From Pseudovibrio zosterae (GTDB taxonomy: Bacteria; Pseudomonadota; Alphaproteobacteria; Rhizobiales; Stappiaceae): a DNA stretch of 64,000 bases. Below the pieces are notes generated by a model. The model was not told the origin of the DNA. It saw only the letters and a list, made by a program, of their open reading frames with translations, and did not search any database. Shown here one piece after another: positions 27,796-36,686 of the stretch (position 1 is the first letter of the stretch; each line of letters begins with the position of its first letter). The stretch spans positions 16,261 through 80,260 of the forward strand of contig NZ_JAWXVZ010000015.1 in assembly GCF_033843645.1 (NCBI RefSeq). Reading direction: 5' to 3'. A program made the position numbers and the translations under genes.

Positions 27796-28995
27796 CTATT
27801 CCGTTTGACTGGAAGATTTCAGGGAGCCTTGAGATCGGTTGAGGTACCATGCCATGCCCATCCCAAAAGCCGACAAAACTGATAATATCCCAAAGGTAGG
27901 TTGCGTACCCCATTCACTTGCCAACCACCCAGCCAGCGAGTAGGCGACCACTAACACGGCATTTTGAATGGCAAGGCCCGCACCATAGACCTGCATCAGG
28001 CTAACATCTTGCGCCGCCCGCCTGATAACGCTGGCGGCGAGAGTCTGTATCAAGGCAACACCAACCCCAATCGCGAACCAGAGCACCAACAAGCTGTAAT
28101 AGGCCTCGTGAAAGGGCCCTCCAAAGAGCCCTGCCACAATCAACACCGCGCCTGCGTTCATGATGTGGCGCTCCGTAGCAAGTGAACCAAGCCAAATGCC
28201 CGCTGTGGCGCCAACAACCACACCAGCTCCAAATGCACCAAAAGCAAATGCAATGTCGGCGCCTTGACGACTTTCATCAAGGCCGACCAACACCGGCGTG
28301 GTCGTCATAACCATTGCGATCCCCAATGCGATTGGAACCATGAGCCAAGGTAGCGGCCTGAGATTAGCCTCCCTGTAAAAGAGCTTCAGTCCCGCAAAGC
28401 TTCGCTGCGCATCAGATCTGGTAGTCTTGACCGCGATTGCAGGAAGTTGAGCTGTGAGAATACGCAACGCGGAGAGTAAGAAGGCTAAGGCGGTTGCCGC
28501 CAAAAACAGTGTCATGGGAAAGATGAACAGCAGCACACCCGCCATAAGAGGACTAATGAGGCTTTCTAGTTCATCAAGAATGCGGCTCTTCGAGATCGCC
28601 CGAGAAAAAGTCGCTTTGTCGGGTAGCATATAGGCGACATACTCAAGATAAATCACTTTAAATGAAGCTGTTGCCGCAAGAAATATACCCACCGCCAAGA
28701 GGAAACCGGCTTTTGTTTCAACGAAAATCAAAGATAAAACGGCAAGGGCACGTACCAAATCAAGCACGACCAACAAACGTCCACGCTTCAGTTGAACGAC
28801 AACCAAAGACAAGACAAGCGGGGCAACAACAAAAGTCAGTGACTTGAGCGATAGCGCAGTCCCAAGCATCGCGCTTGAATCCTCACCCGCCAACTCAATG
28901 GCAACAACCGACAACTCAACCGTCGCCAATCCCGTAGCTAAAACCGTGAGCACTTTGGATTGAAAAAGCCTCACATATTGGGGGTTGCTGGGCAT
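27796..28995 (-). CDS. MFS transporter
   Basis: About 399 residues with 12 predicted helices in the major facilitator pattern; closest in style to MFS_3/EntS-like exporters (QSKVLTVLATGLATVELSVV, GAFGAGVVVGATAGIWLGSL). I start at the ATG at 28995 with GGAGGG upstream. The longer frame begins at a TTG. It is a single gene between the patatin and the baeRF gene, all on the minus strand. Substrate unknown. Confidence 0.8.
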   Translation of the reverse strand: MPSNPQYVRLFQSKVLTVLATGLATVELSVVAIELAGEDSSAMLGTALSLKSLTFVVAPLVLSLVVVQLKRGRLLVVLDLVRALAVLSLIFVETKAGFLLAVGIFLAATASFKVIYLEYVAYMLPDKATFSRAISKSRILDELESLISPLMAGVLLFIFPMTLFLAATALAFLLSALRILTAQLPAIAVKTTRSDAQRSFAGLKLFYREANLRPLPWLMVPIALGIAMVMTTTPVLVGLDESRQGADIAFAFGAFGAGVVVGATAGIWLGSLATERHIMNAGAVLIVAGLFGGPFHEAYYSLLVLWFAIGVGVALIQTLAASVIRRAAQDVSLMQVYGAGLAIQNAVLVVAYSLAGWLASEWGTQPTFGILSVLSAFGMGMAWYLNRSQGSLKSSSQTE

Positions 28996-29172
28996 GGAGA
29001 CTAAGCCCTCCAAAAGAGCTGGAGACGATCTCCAGAGCGCTTACACTGCACCGCACAATGCCCTTACGTCAACTATTTCGTTTTGCAAGATATGCTAAGC
29101 AAGGCCCACGCCATCTTTTCGATGAACCGTCAGTATCCAGATAGCAAACTGAGTTGCTGAATCCTGCTGATG

Positions 29173-30294
29173 CTAGATGGGCACGCGCAGGATAGCAGCC
29201 ATGGGCGAAGACCCAGGCAAGTCCTCCTGACGAACACTGTACACCCTGCCACCCCGTTCCAACGTCCTGCAGGCAATTTCCGATAGGATATCATATGTTT
29301 CAGGCCCGGCGGCATCGGCCAGAACCACATCACCGGTGTCTTTATCGACGGTACCATGCAGTGTTGCATCCATATCGACCATCAGCATCTCGACCGCACC
29401 GAAGGTTGCTTTGCGGGAAATCTCGCTGACGCTGTCAGTTGCGCGGCGCGATCCGGCCCGAGCCGCGTAAGTCGCATGGAGCTCGCGCAGATAATCTTCA
29501 TGAGAGGCATCAACCAAAGCCCGAGCAGCGGCTGTTATTTCATGGTTCGGGCTTTCTTCTGCGACCCCACTGGGTTGGTTGGGCAGTATATGGTGATAGC
29601 TGCAAATCTTCAAAAATATTGAGCGCAGCGGTTCATTTGCCACAAGAACAAGTGGTTCTTCACTGCCCGCCAGAAAGGGGCGCAACGCCGCATCCACCGC
29701 ACGGGCATAAGCAACCAAATGCACCTTTTGGCCTTCACTGCCATGCAAGCGCCCTTTGGGTGAGCGCCCTAGAATACTGGCTTTTCGAGCCACACTGGCC
29801 GCATCCTCTGGCATGCGAGGAACATGGACTTCGCCAGCAGGAGTATCACCAGTCATTTCAATCACTCGCACGGCATTTTGCCCCAAAACCAAAACGATTG
29901 CGTGATGAGGGAACGTCAGGGCTCGCATGAGCGGTGTCAGGTGAAACCGGTCCGATACCTCAAACCCATCCACAAGGTGGTTTGGCAACCGAAAAGTTCT
30001 CACTTTTTTCGGCGTTGCAAACACAGCAAGGCTTTCTGCTTGATGGGCCCAGAACTCATCATCCTCAACGACATCTGCCAGATTTGCTTCTAAGTCAGCA
30101 TACTCGGCCTTTGACAACTGGCCCCTATCTACCTGCTGCATGGCATCATGAGCAAGGTTTGACAGGCGCACCCGATCCTGTTGGGCCTTCTGGGTGAGGG
30201 GCGTGGTGCGCAAGAATAGGCTGATGCTCGCCGGATGACGATTATGAGCCAAGCTCTTGATATCGGCGATACTGGGTATGTCGTTGTACTGCAT
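29173..30294 (-). CDS. Bacterial archaeo-eukaryotic release factor-like protein (baeRF family 11)
   Basis: A 373-residue soluble protein. The N-terminal half (SISLFLRTTPLTQKAQQDRV, LSNLAHDAMQQV, FATPKKVRTFRLPNHLVD) and the C-terminal Rossmann/L7Ae-like part (FGAVEMLMVDMDATLHGTVD, CRTLERGGRVYSVRQEDLPG) match the bacterial eRF1-related proteins grouped as baeRF families. These are suspected to act on stalled ribosomes or peptidyl-tRNA, but their function is unproven. I see no GGQ motif. It is a single gene with about 180 AT-rich bases on its upstream side. The family call rests on my recognition of these segments. Confidence 0.72.
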   Translation of the reverse strand: MQYNDIPSIADIKSLAHNRHPASISLFLRTTPLTQKAQQDRVRLSNLAHDAMQQVDRGQLSKAEYADLEANLADVVEDDEFWAHQAESLAVFATPKKVRTFRLPNHLVDGFEVSDRFHLTPLMRALTFPHHAIVLVLGQNAVRVIEMTGDTPAGEVHVPRMPEDAASVARKASILGRSPKGRLHGSEGQKVHLVAYARAVDAALRPFLAGSEEPLVLVANEPLRSIFLKICSYHHILPNQPSGVAEESPNHEITAAARALVDASHEDYLRELHATYAARAGSRRATDSVSEISRKATFGAVEMLMVDMDATLHGTVDKDTGDVVLADAAGPETYDILSEIACRTLERGGRVYSVRQEDLPGSSPMAAILRVPI

Positions 30295-30480
30295 TAGGCC
30301 TCTCCGGCTTCTTGTGTTGTTTTAGGTAAATGCAAACACTTTATGACAATAAACAGGCATAACCGAAAAATTAAAGATCAATAAAAGCGACAATTTTCCA
30401 AATAATCTAATAGCTTTAATCGGCAAAAAGTTCTTTATCAACCTCTCGGAACTACTAATTAAAATCAATTGACCTGACAC

Positions 30481-32037
30481 CTACAGAAGCAGGCTACCAA
30501 TTAACAAAGAAAAAACAGCAATACCGATAAAAACAATGACCAATGGCAGGATAAACCGGATATATTGATCATATCCAACCTTCGCCAATGCCAATCCTGC
30601 CATGAGGATAGCATTTGTTGGCAATATAAGGCTCATCACTCCTCCCGCGGTGGACCACGCAGTGAGGACAAGAGATCTTTCGATGCCAGCGAAATCAGCA
30701 AGTGGGGCCAAGACTGGGATCACCAACGCAGTGCCCGCAGAGCCGCCTCCAACAAGAAATGCGAGGGGCATAGACACTAAGAAAATGACGAGGGTAAACA
30801 CACTTGAAGATGCTCCTGCAGTCAGCCCCTCCATGGTATGCAGGACGGTATCAATTGTTTTCGTGTTTGTCATAAGGACTGATATTCCCCGTGCGACCAC
30901 TATTAGGAACGCAGGGCCGACGAAGCTACCAACACCTCTTAGAAACGCACGAGCCGTTTCAGCTTGCCCCAGTCGTCCGACAGCACCAACCACGATTGCC
31001 ATGACACAAAAAAGAGCTGTCAGTTCTGGTAGCCACCAACCCAGTTCCCATGCGAACGGGCTGTTAATGCTTTCATGCTCATAGGCGTCTATCTTGGCAT
31101 TACCCAAAATAGCCCCCCAGGGAACAATGGAGAATGTCATGAGACTGAATGTTCCTGCCACGAGGGAAACAATTATCTTGTCTGTTCCCGATAGCTTGGG
31201 CGGAGGGAGCGCGTCTGCTTCCGCCAAGGCTTTATCTTCCTCGCTGATGCCAGAGATTGAGGTTTGAGGATTGTTTTTTACTCTCTTGGCATACCTTAAA
31301 ACATAAAGGATCAAGACGGCCATTACACAACAAAACATGACCAACCGAAGAGGCAAACCGTCCACCAACGTTATTCCCGCTTTATCTGATCCGATGCCAA
31401 TCACAAATGGATTGATTGTTGACGCCAATCGTCCAGCGAAGGGTGCAACAGTGACCACAGCCACAGTTGTCATACGATCGTATCCAAGGGCGATAATGAG
31501 CGGGATCATAAGAGCGTACAGGCCGAGAGATTCGTCACTCCAAAACATGACCGATCCCAAAACCCCAAATAGCAAACACAGAACAACGATCAGCCATTCC
31601 CCTTGCGATCGAAACGACCATGCAAGATGGTGAATGCCGCGATCCAAAGCGCCGGTAGCAAAGACAACAGTCATGAAGCCACCAATTGCGAGCACATAAA
31701 AGAAAACGGGCGCGGACCCAAACAACGGGCCAATATTAAACGGAGCAACTTGCCCCGTTTCTGGATCAACCGCCCCGTAGAGACCGTTTACGGGCGCGAG
31801 TGGCAACTCACCAAGGTGTTCTGGAAAGCTGAGTGGCTTGGGAACAGTACGAAAGCTTCCGGGTATTGGTGATCCAGTCTCATCAAGGATATATGCCCCT
31901 GAGGGGATAAAAAACGTTGCGATCCACACAACGCACAGCACTGAAACAAGGATTGTAAGCGGGGGCGGGAACTCTCGCATCCACCCATTTAAAAACCCGT
32001 TTCTTTTCAATGGTTTTGGGGAATTTGACTGATGCAT
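30481..32037 (-). CDS. YfcC/DcuC-family carrier
   Basis: A 518-residue integral membrane protein with about 12-13 helices and the YfcC/DcuC plan (MREFPPPLTILVSVLCVVW, FIPSGAY, TVAPFAGRLASTINPFVIGI, NTKTIDTVLHTMEGLTAG). Members carry C4-dicarboxylates, amino acids or peptides. The exact substrate is open, although relatives are often annotated as basic-amino-acid antiporters, which would suit the arginine genes 13 kb away. Long leader sequence upstream; no partner gene. Confidence 0.78.
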   Translation of the reverse strand: MHQSNSPKPLKRNGFLNGWMREFPPPLTILVSVLCVVWIATFFIPSGAYILDETGSPIPGSFRTVPKPLSFPEHLGELPLAPVNGLYGAVDPETGQVAPFNIGPLFGSAPVFFYVLAIGGFMTVVFATGALDRGIHHLAWSFRSQGEWLIVVLCLLFGVLGSVMFWSDESLGLYALMIPLIIALGYDRMTTVAVVTVAPFAGRLASTINPFVIGIGSDKAGITLVDGLPLRLVMFCCVMAVLILYVLRYAKRVKNNPQTSISGISEEDKALAEADALPPPKLSGTDKIIVSLVAGTFSLMTFSIVPWGAILGNAKIDAYEHESINSPFAWELGWWLPELTALFCVMAIVVGAVGRLGQAETARAFLRGVGSFVGPAFLIVVARGISVLMTNTKTIDTVLHTMEGLTAGASSSVFTLVIFLVSMPLAFLVGGGSAGTALVIPVLAPLADFAGIERSLVLTAWSTAGGVMSLILPTNAILMAGLALAKVGYDQYIRFILPLVIVFIGIAVFSLLIGSLLL

Positions 32038-32660
32038 ATCAATTCCTTTGAAGCTTCTTTTCGGACAACGAGCGGCCGCGTCCTACATCTGCCGGAACCA
32101 CACCACAATATGCCGCAATCTAATCATCGTTGGCGCAACAAGAGTTACGCTAGTAGACTTGGTTTTTATAAACTAATCATGCAGTCAGTTGCACCTACCC
32201 TATGTAAACCCATAGGATCTTTATACTTCTAAGATTAATTGGTAGTTTTCACAAAACTACAAACAAAAAATTAGCCTATTCCTGCCTTGACAGGATCGAT
32301 CGTAGAATTCACGGAAATCCTAATAGTTGAAAACTGCAAATTATTTGTTTTTGCGATGCCTTCCTTTGGTGAATAGTTCGAAATCATAACTAAGTTGGTG
32401 GATCTTGGTATATGACAAGCTCAATGCAGAATAGTGCAGCGCTGCCCATCAACGTTCCATAATATGGATTATGGGGCAATTTCGTGTTGCAGGGTGTGCA
32501 CGCAAAGTCAAAATGTCCCACACCTGCAAAGTAGACGTATCGCACCTCCCTGCCCAGCAAGCAGGATTGGAGTGTGCCAATGGGCGCTGGCAGGTTTGAA
32601 CCTCAAGCCCCAGTCGCCGTGAAGTGCTAACACTTTACATATCCTGCCACACCCCCCTTT
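32038..32660. other. Gene-free AT-rich stretch
   Basis: About 620 bases upstream of the YfcC gene. It must hold that gene's promoter. Short open frames (for example 32434-32622) have no ribosome binding site or family character. Confidence 0.4.
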
Positions 32661-32730
32661 GCAAAAGCTTGCAAGGGTCTGCAAAAGTTTGCAAAAGTCT
32701 GCAAAAGTCTGCAAAAGTCTGCAAGAGGCC
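32661..32730. repeat. Tandem 10-bp direct repeats (iteron-like)
   Basis: Seven consecutive decamers: GCAAAAGCTT, GCAAGGGTCT, GCAAAAGTTT, three exact GCAAAAGTCT, and a degenerate GCAAGAGGCC. Every unit starts 10 bases after the last, so equivalent bases lie on the same face of the helix. Short tandem repeats of this size next to maintenance genes are typical binding arrays for plasmid partition or initiator proteins. They could also be a slippage-prone simple repeat. Confidence 0.85.
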
Positions 32731-32944
32731 GATGAAGTTCCTCGCACCTTCCAGGACAGTGCGAAACAACTGCTCCGAATGAACAAAATCACCTCTATTG
32801 AACTTCGCTAAATGGGAACCAAGGAGTGTCGCAAGACGTGTGTGCGCGCTTTGTGAAGGCTGAGAATGCCTCAACAAAATTAGCGCGCCCAACTTCGGCC
32901 GTGGCACTCAAACTGGCCAGAAATACAAAGCCATCAATGACATT

Positions 32945-33496
32945 TTGCTGAACCTTGCCGAGGCACTGGAGACCGACCTGTGGACCCTTGATGTTCTTTG
33001 GTGGAGTGTTCTAGACGACGGGTTAGATCTCGATGAACCGCCTGTCACCGAGGAAGCAGCAATCGAGCGCAGGGGCTTTTCGCTGGAAAAGCAACTTCAG
33101 ATTTTCCTGTTGGACAACTGGGCTCGAACCCAGATTGGCCAAGAGTGGGACCTTCTGGAAACGCCTGAAAACCCCGAGGCAGGCAGCCAGTACCACTGTC
33201 CTGCGGGCAGAATTGACTTCTTGGCCAAGCACAAAACAGATCCGCGCTGGCTGGTTATCGAGTTGAAAAAAGGCCAAACCTCCGATGAAGCAGTGGGTCA
33301 AGCCCTGCGCTACATGGGCTGGGTGAAGTCCGATCTGGCACAAGGCGAGGAGGTTGAGGGTCTCATCATCGCGCTCGCGGGTGACAAGAAGCTGGAATAT
33401 GCCGCCAGTATGGTGCCGCAGCTTTCCTTCATGCGGTACGAGGTCAACTTCTCGCTCCGTAGCCCATCCGAGAGCAGCGTCCAGGCAGCAGCGTGA
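32945..33496 (+). CDS. NucS-like PD-(D/E)xK endonuclease domain protein
   Basis: The C-terminal 130 residues carry a NucS/DUF91-type restriction-fold nuclease: a leading helix (LEKQLQIFLLDNWARTQIG), the acidic residue of GRIDFLAKHK, the ExK of WLVIELKKGQ, and the conserved GQALRYMGWV. These enzymes cut branched or mismatched DNA ends; bacterial relatives often sit in defence contexts. The frame has no ATG: TTG at 32945 is the first listed start. However, the coding character continues upstream in frame to a TGA at 32861 (GRGTQTGQKYKAINDILLNL), so the true start is unclear or the gene is 5'-truncated. The 10-bp repeats lie 215 bases upstream. Confidence 0.72.
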   Translation: MLNLAEALETDLWTLDVLWWSVLDDGLDLDEPPVTEEAAIERRGFSLEKQLQIFLLDNWARTQIGQEWDLLETPENPEAGSQYHCPAGRIDFLAKHKTDPRWLVIELKKGQTSDEAVGQALRYMGWVKSDLAQGEEVEGLIIALAGDKKLEYAASMVPQLSFMRYEVNFSLRSPSESSVQAAA

Positions 33497-33775
33497 ACGG
33501 CACGCGCCGCCGGGTTGGCAACACGGCTGAGGTCGGCACACAAAGGGGGGGGCGCCCGCCTGCCCCTCAGCTGGTTGTTCCGCATAAAAAACTCGTGCTA
33601 GGGTTCTTCAAGCGGCGAGACAGAAGAAGATTTCGTCTCTGTCTGGCAACCGCGATGGGACGTCGAATCTCCATCCGCGCGCCGCTGCGCCCGCCTGCGC
33701 CACCGCCACCAAACTGGCCCCTTGAGCGCCGCAGCCGCGAATAGACATCATGCAAGCTTCAGCGCTCAGCCGCCA

Positions 33776-33804
33776 GCCGCCGCCGCCGCCGCCGCCGCCG
33801 CCGC
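33776..33804. repeat. GCC trinucleotide microsatellite
   Basis: An uninterrupted run of nine GCC units plus GC. It encodes nothing I accept; the frame on the other strand would give a polyglycine run in a spurious ORF. Confidence 0.9.
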
Positions 33805-33821
33805 AAAGTGATATCACTTTG
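33804..33821. promoter_or_regulatory. Perfect 18-bp palindrome
   Basis: CAAAGTGATATCACTTTG reads identically on both strands and abuts the GCC run. It has the size and symmetry of a dimeric repressor operator. No gene starts right beside it, so its regulator and target are unknown. Confidence 0.7.
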
Positions 33822-33840
33822 TCTATCTTGCCAGTCCTCG

Positions 33841-33930
33841 ATGTGAGACCATATGAGAATATGTGAGACACAGAGAAGTCTCGGCCCGCTTTGCGCCAAA
33901 AAATATGAGAAAATAGGAGACGATGTGAGA
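33841..33930. repeat. Two triplets of helically phased ATRTGAGA octamers
   Basis: The octamer occurs at 33841, 33851 and 33861 (ATGTGAGA, ATATGAGA, ATGTGAGA) and again at 33903, 33913 and 33923 (ATATGAGA, ATAGGAGA, ATGTGAGA). Spacing within each triplet is exactly 10 bp and the triplets are 62 bp apart start to start. The cluster ends 76 bases before the first CRISPR repeat. It looks like a protein-binding array (centromere, operator or CRISPR leader element). Confidence 0.8.
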
Positions 33931-34006
33931 AAGTGCGATCCGCAAAATAATGCGTTTCAGTTCCCTTAATCAAACATCAATACTGCCCGCCAAATCGGGG
34001 AAAGTC

Positions 34007-34754
34007 TCTCTCAGCCGCCTACCCGGCGGCGAACAGTTATCGATAGCGACAAAAACCATCTGAATTTCTCTCAGCCGCCTACCCGGCGGCGAACCCCTAG
34101 CCAAACGCGGCTGGATTGATGCGGACTCTCTCAGCCGCCTACCCGGCGGCGAACGTTTTTCAGAGCCCTGATCCGGTAAAGCTTATTCTCTCAGCCGCCT
34201 ACCCGGCGGCGAACTTGTAGGCGGCGAAGGCGCTGGTTGCATGAAGTCTCTCAGCCGCCTACCCGGCGGCGAACTGTTGACGGGTCAACTTTCGTTACTT
34301 CTGTGCTCTCTCAGCCGCCTACCCGGCGGCGAACCGGGTTCCTCTCTCTGGTTGTCCATCGTAATGTCTCTCAGCCGCCTACCCGGCGGCGAACGCCACT
34401 CCAGGCGAACCGAGCGCCCCAGATTGTCTCTCAGCCGCCTACCCGGCGGCGAACTTTGGTCAATTCGTCTTTGCTTGCCTGCCAGATCTCTCAGCCGCCT
34501 ACCCGGCGGCGAACTTATTCCAAGAACTGTTGTCTCTAACTGCACTTCTCTCAGCCGCCTACCCGGCGGCGAACGCGTATCGGCTGAGGCGTGATCTCAT
34601 CACGGTTCTCTCAGCCGCCTACCCGGCGGCGAACGCTTGTGCGACTGCTGAAATGGAGGGCTGCTTTCTCTCAGCCGCCTACCCGGCGGCGAACAACGCG
34701 GGTTGAATGGGTCGCTTGGGCTATTTTCTCTCAGCCGCCTACCCGGCGGCGAAC
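34007..34754 (-). CRISPR. Orphan CRISPR array, 13 repeats and 12 spacers, type I-F-like repeat
   Basis: Thirteen identical 28-bp repeats (plus strand begins TCTCTCAGCCGCC and ends CGGCGGCGAAC) occur at strict 60-bp intervals from 34007 to 34727, with twelve different 32-bp spacers. On the minus strand the repeat begins GTTCGCCGCC and ends GGCTGAGAGA, with an internal GCCGCC/GGCGGC stem. This matches the layout of type I-F repeats (GTTCACTGCC...GGCAGCTxAGAAA), so I place transcription on the minus strand. No cas gene occurs in the window. All repeats, including both terminal ones, are perfect, so neither end shows decay. Confidence 0.97.
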
Positions 34755-35139
34755 AGTTCCTCGAGCGCGGAAACCTTCGCAATATCAATGACCTGAAACG
34801 CGAGGCCTTGTCAAAGGATCTTTTTTGCCCCCCTCCGCAACCCATTGATAGGACTGAACAATTTTTTGACCTCAAAAATTATCCTTTTCACAACAAGACA
34901 AGATGGTCGACGATTTGCCTGATTTGATCTCGCATGCCGTAAAAAGCCGTGAAGAGAGGTTCTGATGGCGGTCACCATCCCCGGAACAGGTTTGGCGAAG
35001 CAGGTTTTAAGGTCCACGGCGCTGATAATTCCGGCCAGGCGAAGTTCAAATCCAGCGAAGTCGCTTTGCGCGCCACCGGGCCCGCTCTGTCGGTGCCGTC
35101 GGGCGCAACGCTCCAAACCAACGCGTGGGCTGCCCCAGA
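34755..35139. other. CRISPR flank, possible leader; no supported gene
   Basis: If the array runs on the minus strand, its leader should be here. The first 200 bases include a T/C-rich stretch and a small AT hairpin (AATTTTTTGACCTCAAAAATT region near 34860). The remainder up to the hipA stop is GC-rich, with overlapping short frames and no family match. Confidence 0.35.
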
Positions 35140-36360
35140 TCACGCGCGCGCCAGATCCGCTTCCTCGTGCTCGAAGGCAGTCTCCATCTCCCTGATCTCC
35201 CTTTCTGGCGCGCCCAAGGCACGGGCAACATCGCGCCAAGCCTTAGTCGCCTCAGCCACCTCTGCAATGATGCGATCGGCATCCCCGCGTTCCAGAAGGT
35301 AGGCTTCATGTTGCGCGCGGTGCAGGGTGATGCTGGCATCCGGATTGTCATCGTCCACATAGCTTTTGAGCACACGCGGCTGGTTCGGCACCGGGTTGAT
35401 GTCATAGGCCGGAGAGAGGTGCCAGCCGCCCTGCCCCCGCAGAAATCCGTGGTTGCGCATGTGGTCATCAAGGTTCGTCACGAGAATGGAAAAGGCGACC
35501 CGCCGATAGAGTTCCTCTCGGTCCTGGTCGGGCGTGACGCTTTCTGAGGTGATGATGTCCGCCAGGTCCAAATAGCTGTAGCTTTCACCATCCTTGCCGC
35601 CCAGCATCGCCATGGCTGAGAGGAACGGGATCCGGCCGTCATCGTTCCGGTCAAACCGATGGGACAAGAACACCGGCTTGTTGCCCGCCATCTCAAGCGT
35701 GTGATCCGAAACCGCAATGCCTGCGCGCCTTGCGAGCGCCAATGCAATGGCTTCCCAGCGTTCCACACAATAGGTGTCCGTCTCTTTCGGGAACTTCGCA
35801 ACAGAAAGGCGGCCGTGTTGGTCTAAGATGCTGGCCTTTGGCCGAGCACCGCCCAGAGAACTTCCCGGTGCAAACAGCATTTGAAGATCCTCAGCCGTCT
35901 CGTCCCCGCGCAGAACCCGTTGCGAGGCATCCAGCAAATCCCCCAGGCTCACGAGCGCAGGCACACCAATGCCCTTGGGCGCTTGAAACGCGCCATCAAC
36001 CTTGAAGCGCAGCGCCCCCAAACGGGTCTCGTCATTCACGCCAAGCAGGTAGTCTGTTTCCTGCAGCGTTGTCGGGCGTCGCCCCTCGGCCTCCGCCATG
36101 CGCCCCTCGAAACGCCGCATCACCGTTCTGCCCCAGGTATCAGGGGCAGAATCCCCAAGCGGTGCAAGCATGTCCTGCCCCGCCTCAGGCACGAACTGGC
36201 CTTTCCCAAGAGGCATGCCGGGCGAAAGTCCAAAGGCATTTTCGTCGGCAAGCCAATCCTCATGATAGGTAAAGGACACCCGCTCTCGGCCGCGCCCCGC
36301 TGTGCGGTGGAGCGTGCCAACCCGTTTCAGCCCCTTCCAGTCGATCCAGACTTCAACCAT
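35140..36360 (-). CDS. hipA: HipA-family serine/threonine kinase toxin
   Basis: A 406-residue HipA kinase. The N-terminal subdomain (GTLHRTAGRGRERVSFTYHE) is followed by the glycine-rich ATP loop and lysine (SSLGGARPKASI), FLSHRFDRNDDG, the catalytic loop NLDDHMRNHGFL with its Asp/Asn pair, and the metal-binding AYDINPVP. HipA toxins phosphorylate glutamyl-tRNA synthetase or similar targets and cause growth arrest. Its start overlaps the end of the HipB gene by eight bases, the standard toxin-antitoxin order. It appears intact. On this replicon it would stabilise the plasmid or act as a dormancy switch. Confidence 0.9.
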   Translation of the reverse strand: MVEVWIDWKGLKRVGTLHRTAGRGRERVSFTYHEDWLADENAFGLSPGMPLGKGQFVPEAGQDMLAPLGDSAPDTWGRTVMRRFEGRMAEAEGRRPTTLQETDYLLGVNDETRLGALRFKVDGAFQAPKGIGVPALVSLGDLLDASQRVLRGDETAEDLQMLFAPGSSLGGARPKASILDQHGRLSVAKFPKETDTYCVERWEAIALALARRAGIAVSDHTLEMAGNKPVFLSHRFDRNDDGRIPFLSAMAMLGGKDGESYSYLDLADIITSESVTPDQDREELYRRVAFSILVTNLDDHMRNHGFLRGQGGWHLSPAYDINPVPNQPRVLKSYVDDDNPDASITLHRAQHEAYLLERGDADRIIAEVAEATKAWRDVARALGAPEREIREMETAFEHEEADLARA

Positions 36361-36655
36361 TTTTCAGCCTCGCACGCTGCGGAAGGTCATCTAGGGCCAT
36401 CTGCTCGCCAACCGGGTCATCGAGATCCCCCCAGCCCTTCAAAAGACCAAGCGCCTGCAGAACGGCCACATAAGTGCCGATCTTAACGGCGGGGTTCCCG
36501 CTTTCGATCTTGGCGATGGTCTGCCGCGTTGTTCCCGCGCGCTGCGCAACAATCTCGGCGGTCAGTTTGCGGCGCAGCCGCGCAACGCGAATGTTTTCTC
36601 CAAGCGTCACAAGCTCCTTACGCGCCGCCCTGGGCATTTTGATCGCAACAGCCAT
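36353..36655 (-). CDS. hipB: HipB-like XRE-family antitoxin
   Basis: About 100 residues with a lambda-repressor-type helix-turn-helix (LGENIRVARLRRKLTAEIVA, then AGTTRQTIAKIESGNPAVKI). It overlaps and precedes hipA. The ATG at 36655 is preferred over 36676 because the domain begins just after it. As antitoxin it binds HipA and represses the operon through the palindromic motifs upstream. Confidence 0.88.
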   Translation of the reverse strand: MAVAIKMPRAARKELVTLGENIRVARLRRKLTAEIVAQRAGTTRQTIAKIESGNPAVKIGTYVAVLQALGLLKGWGDLDDPVGEQMALDDLPQRARLKNG

Positions 36656-36686
36656 AATGACACCTCCACGCAACACAAAGCCCCAT

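Noticed and set aside
33608..33973. A 121-codon minus-strand frame containing nine consecutive glycines
   Set aside because: The polyglycine is the GCC microsatellite read in one frame. The rest shows no protein character and spans the palindrome and octamer repeats.
34237..34791. Open frames of 66-117 codons running through the CRISPR array
   Set aside because: They are produced by the 60-bp period, which is divisible by three, so one repeat-encoded motif recurs. They have no gene features.
34755..35135. A minus-strand ORF between hipA and the CRISPR array as a cas gene remnant
   Set aside because: None of the frames shows Cas motifs. The region is better described as array flank.
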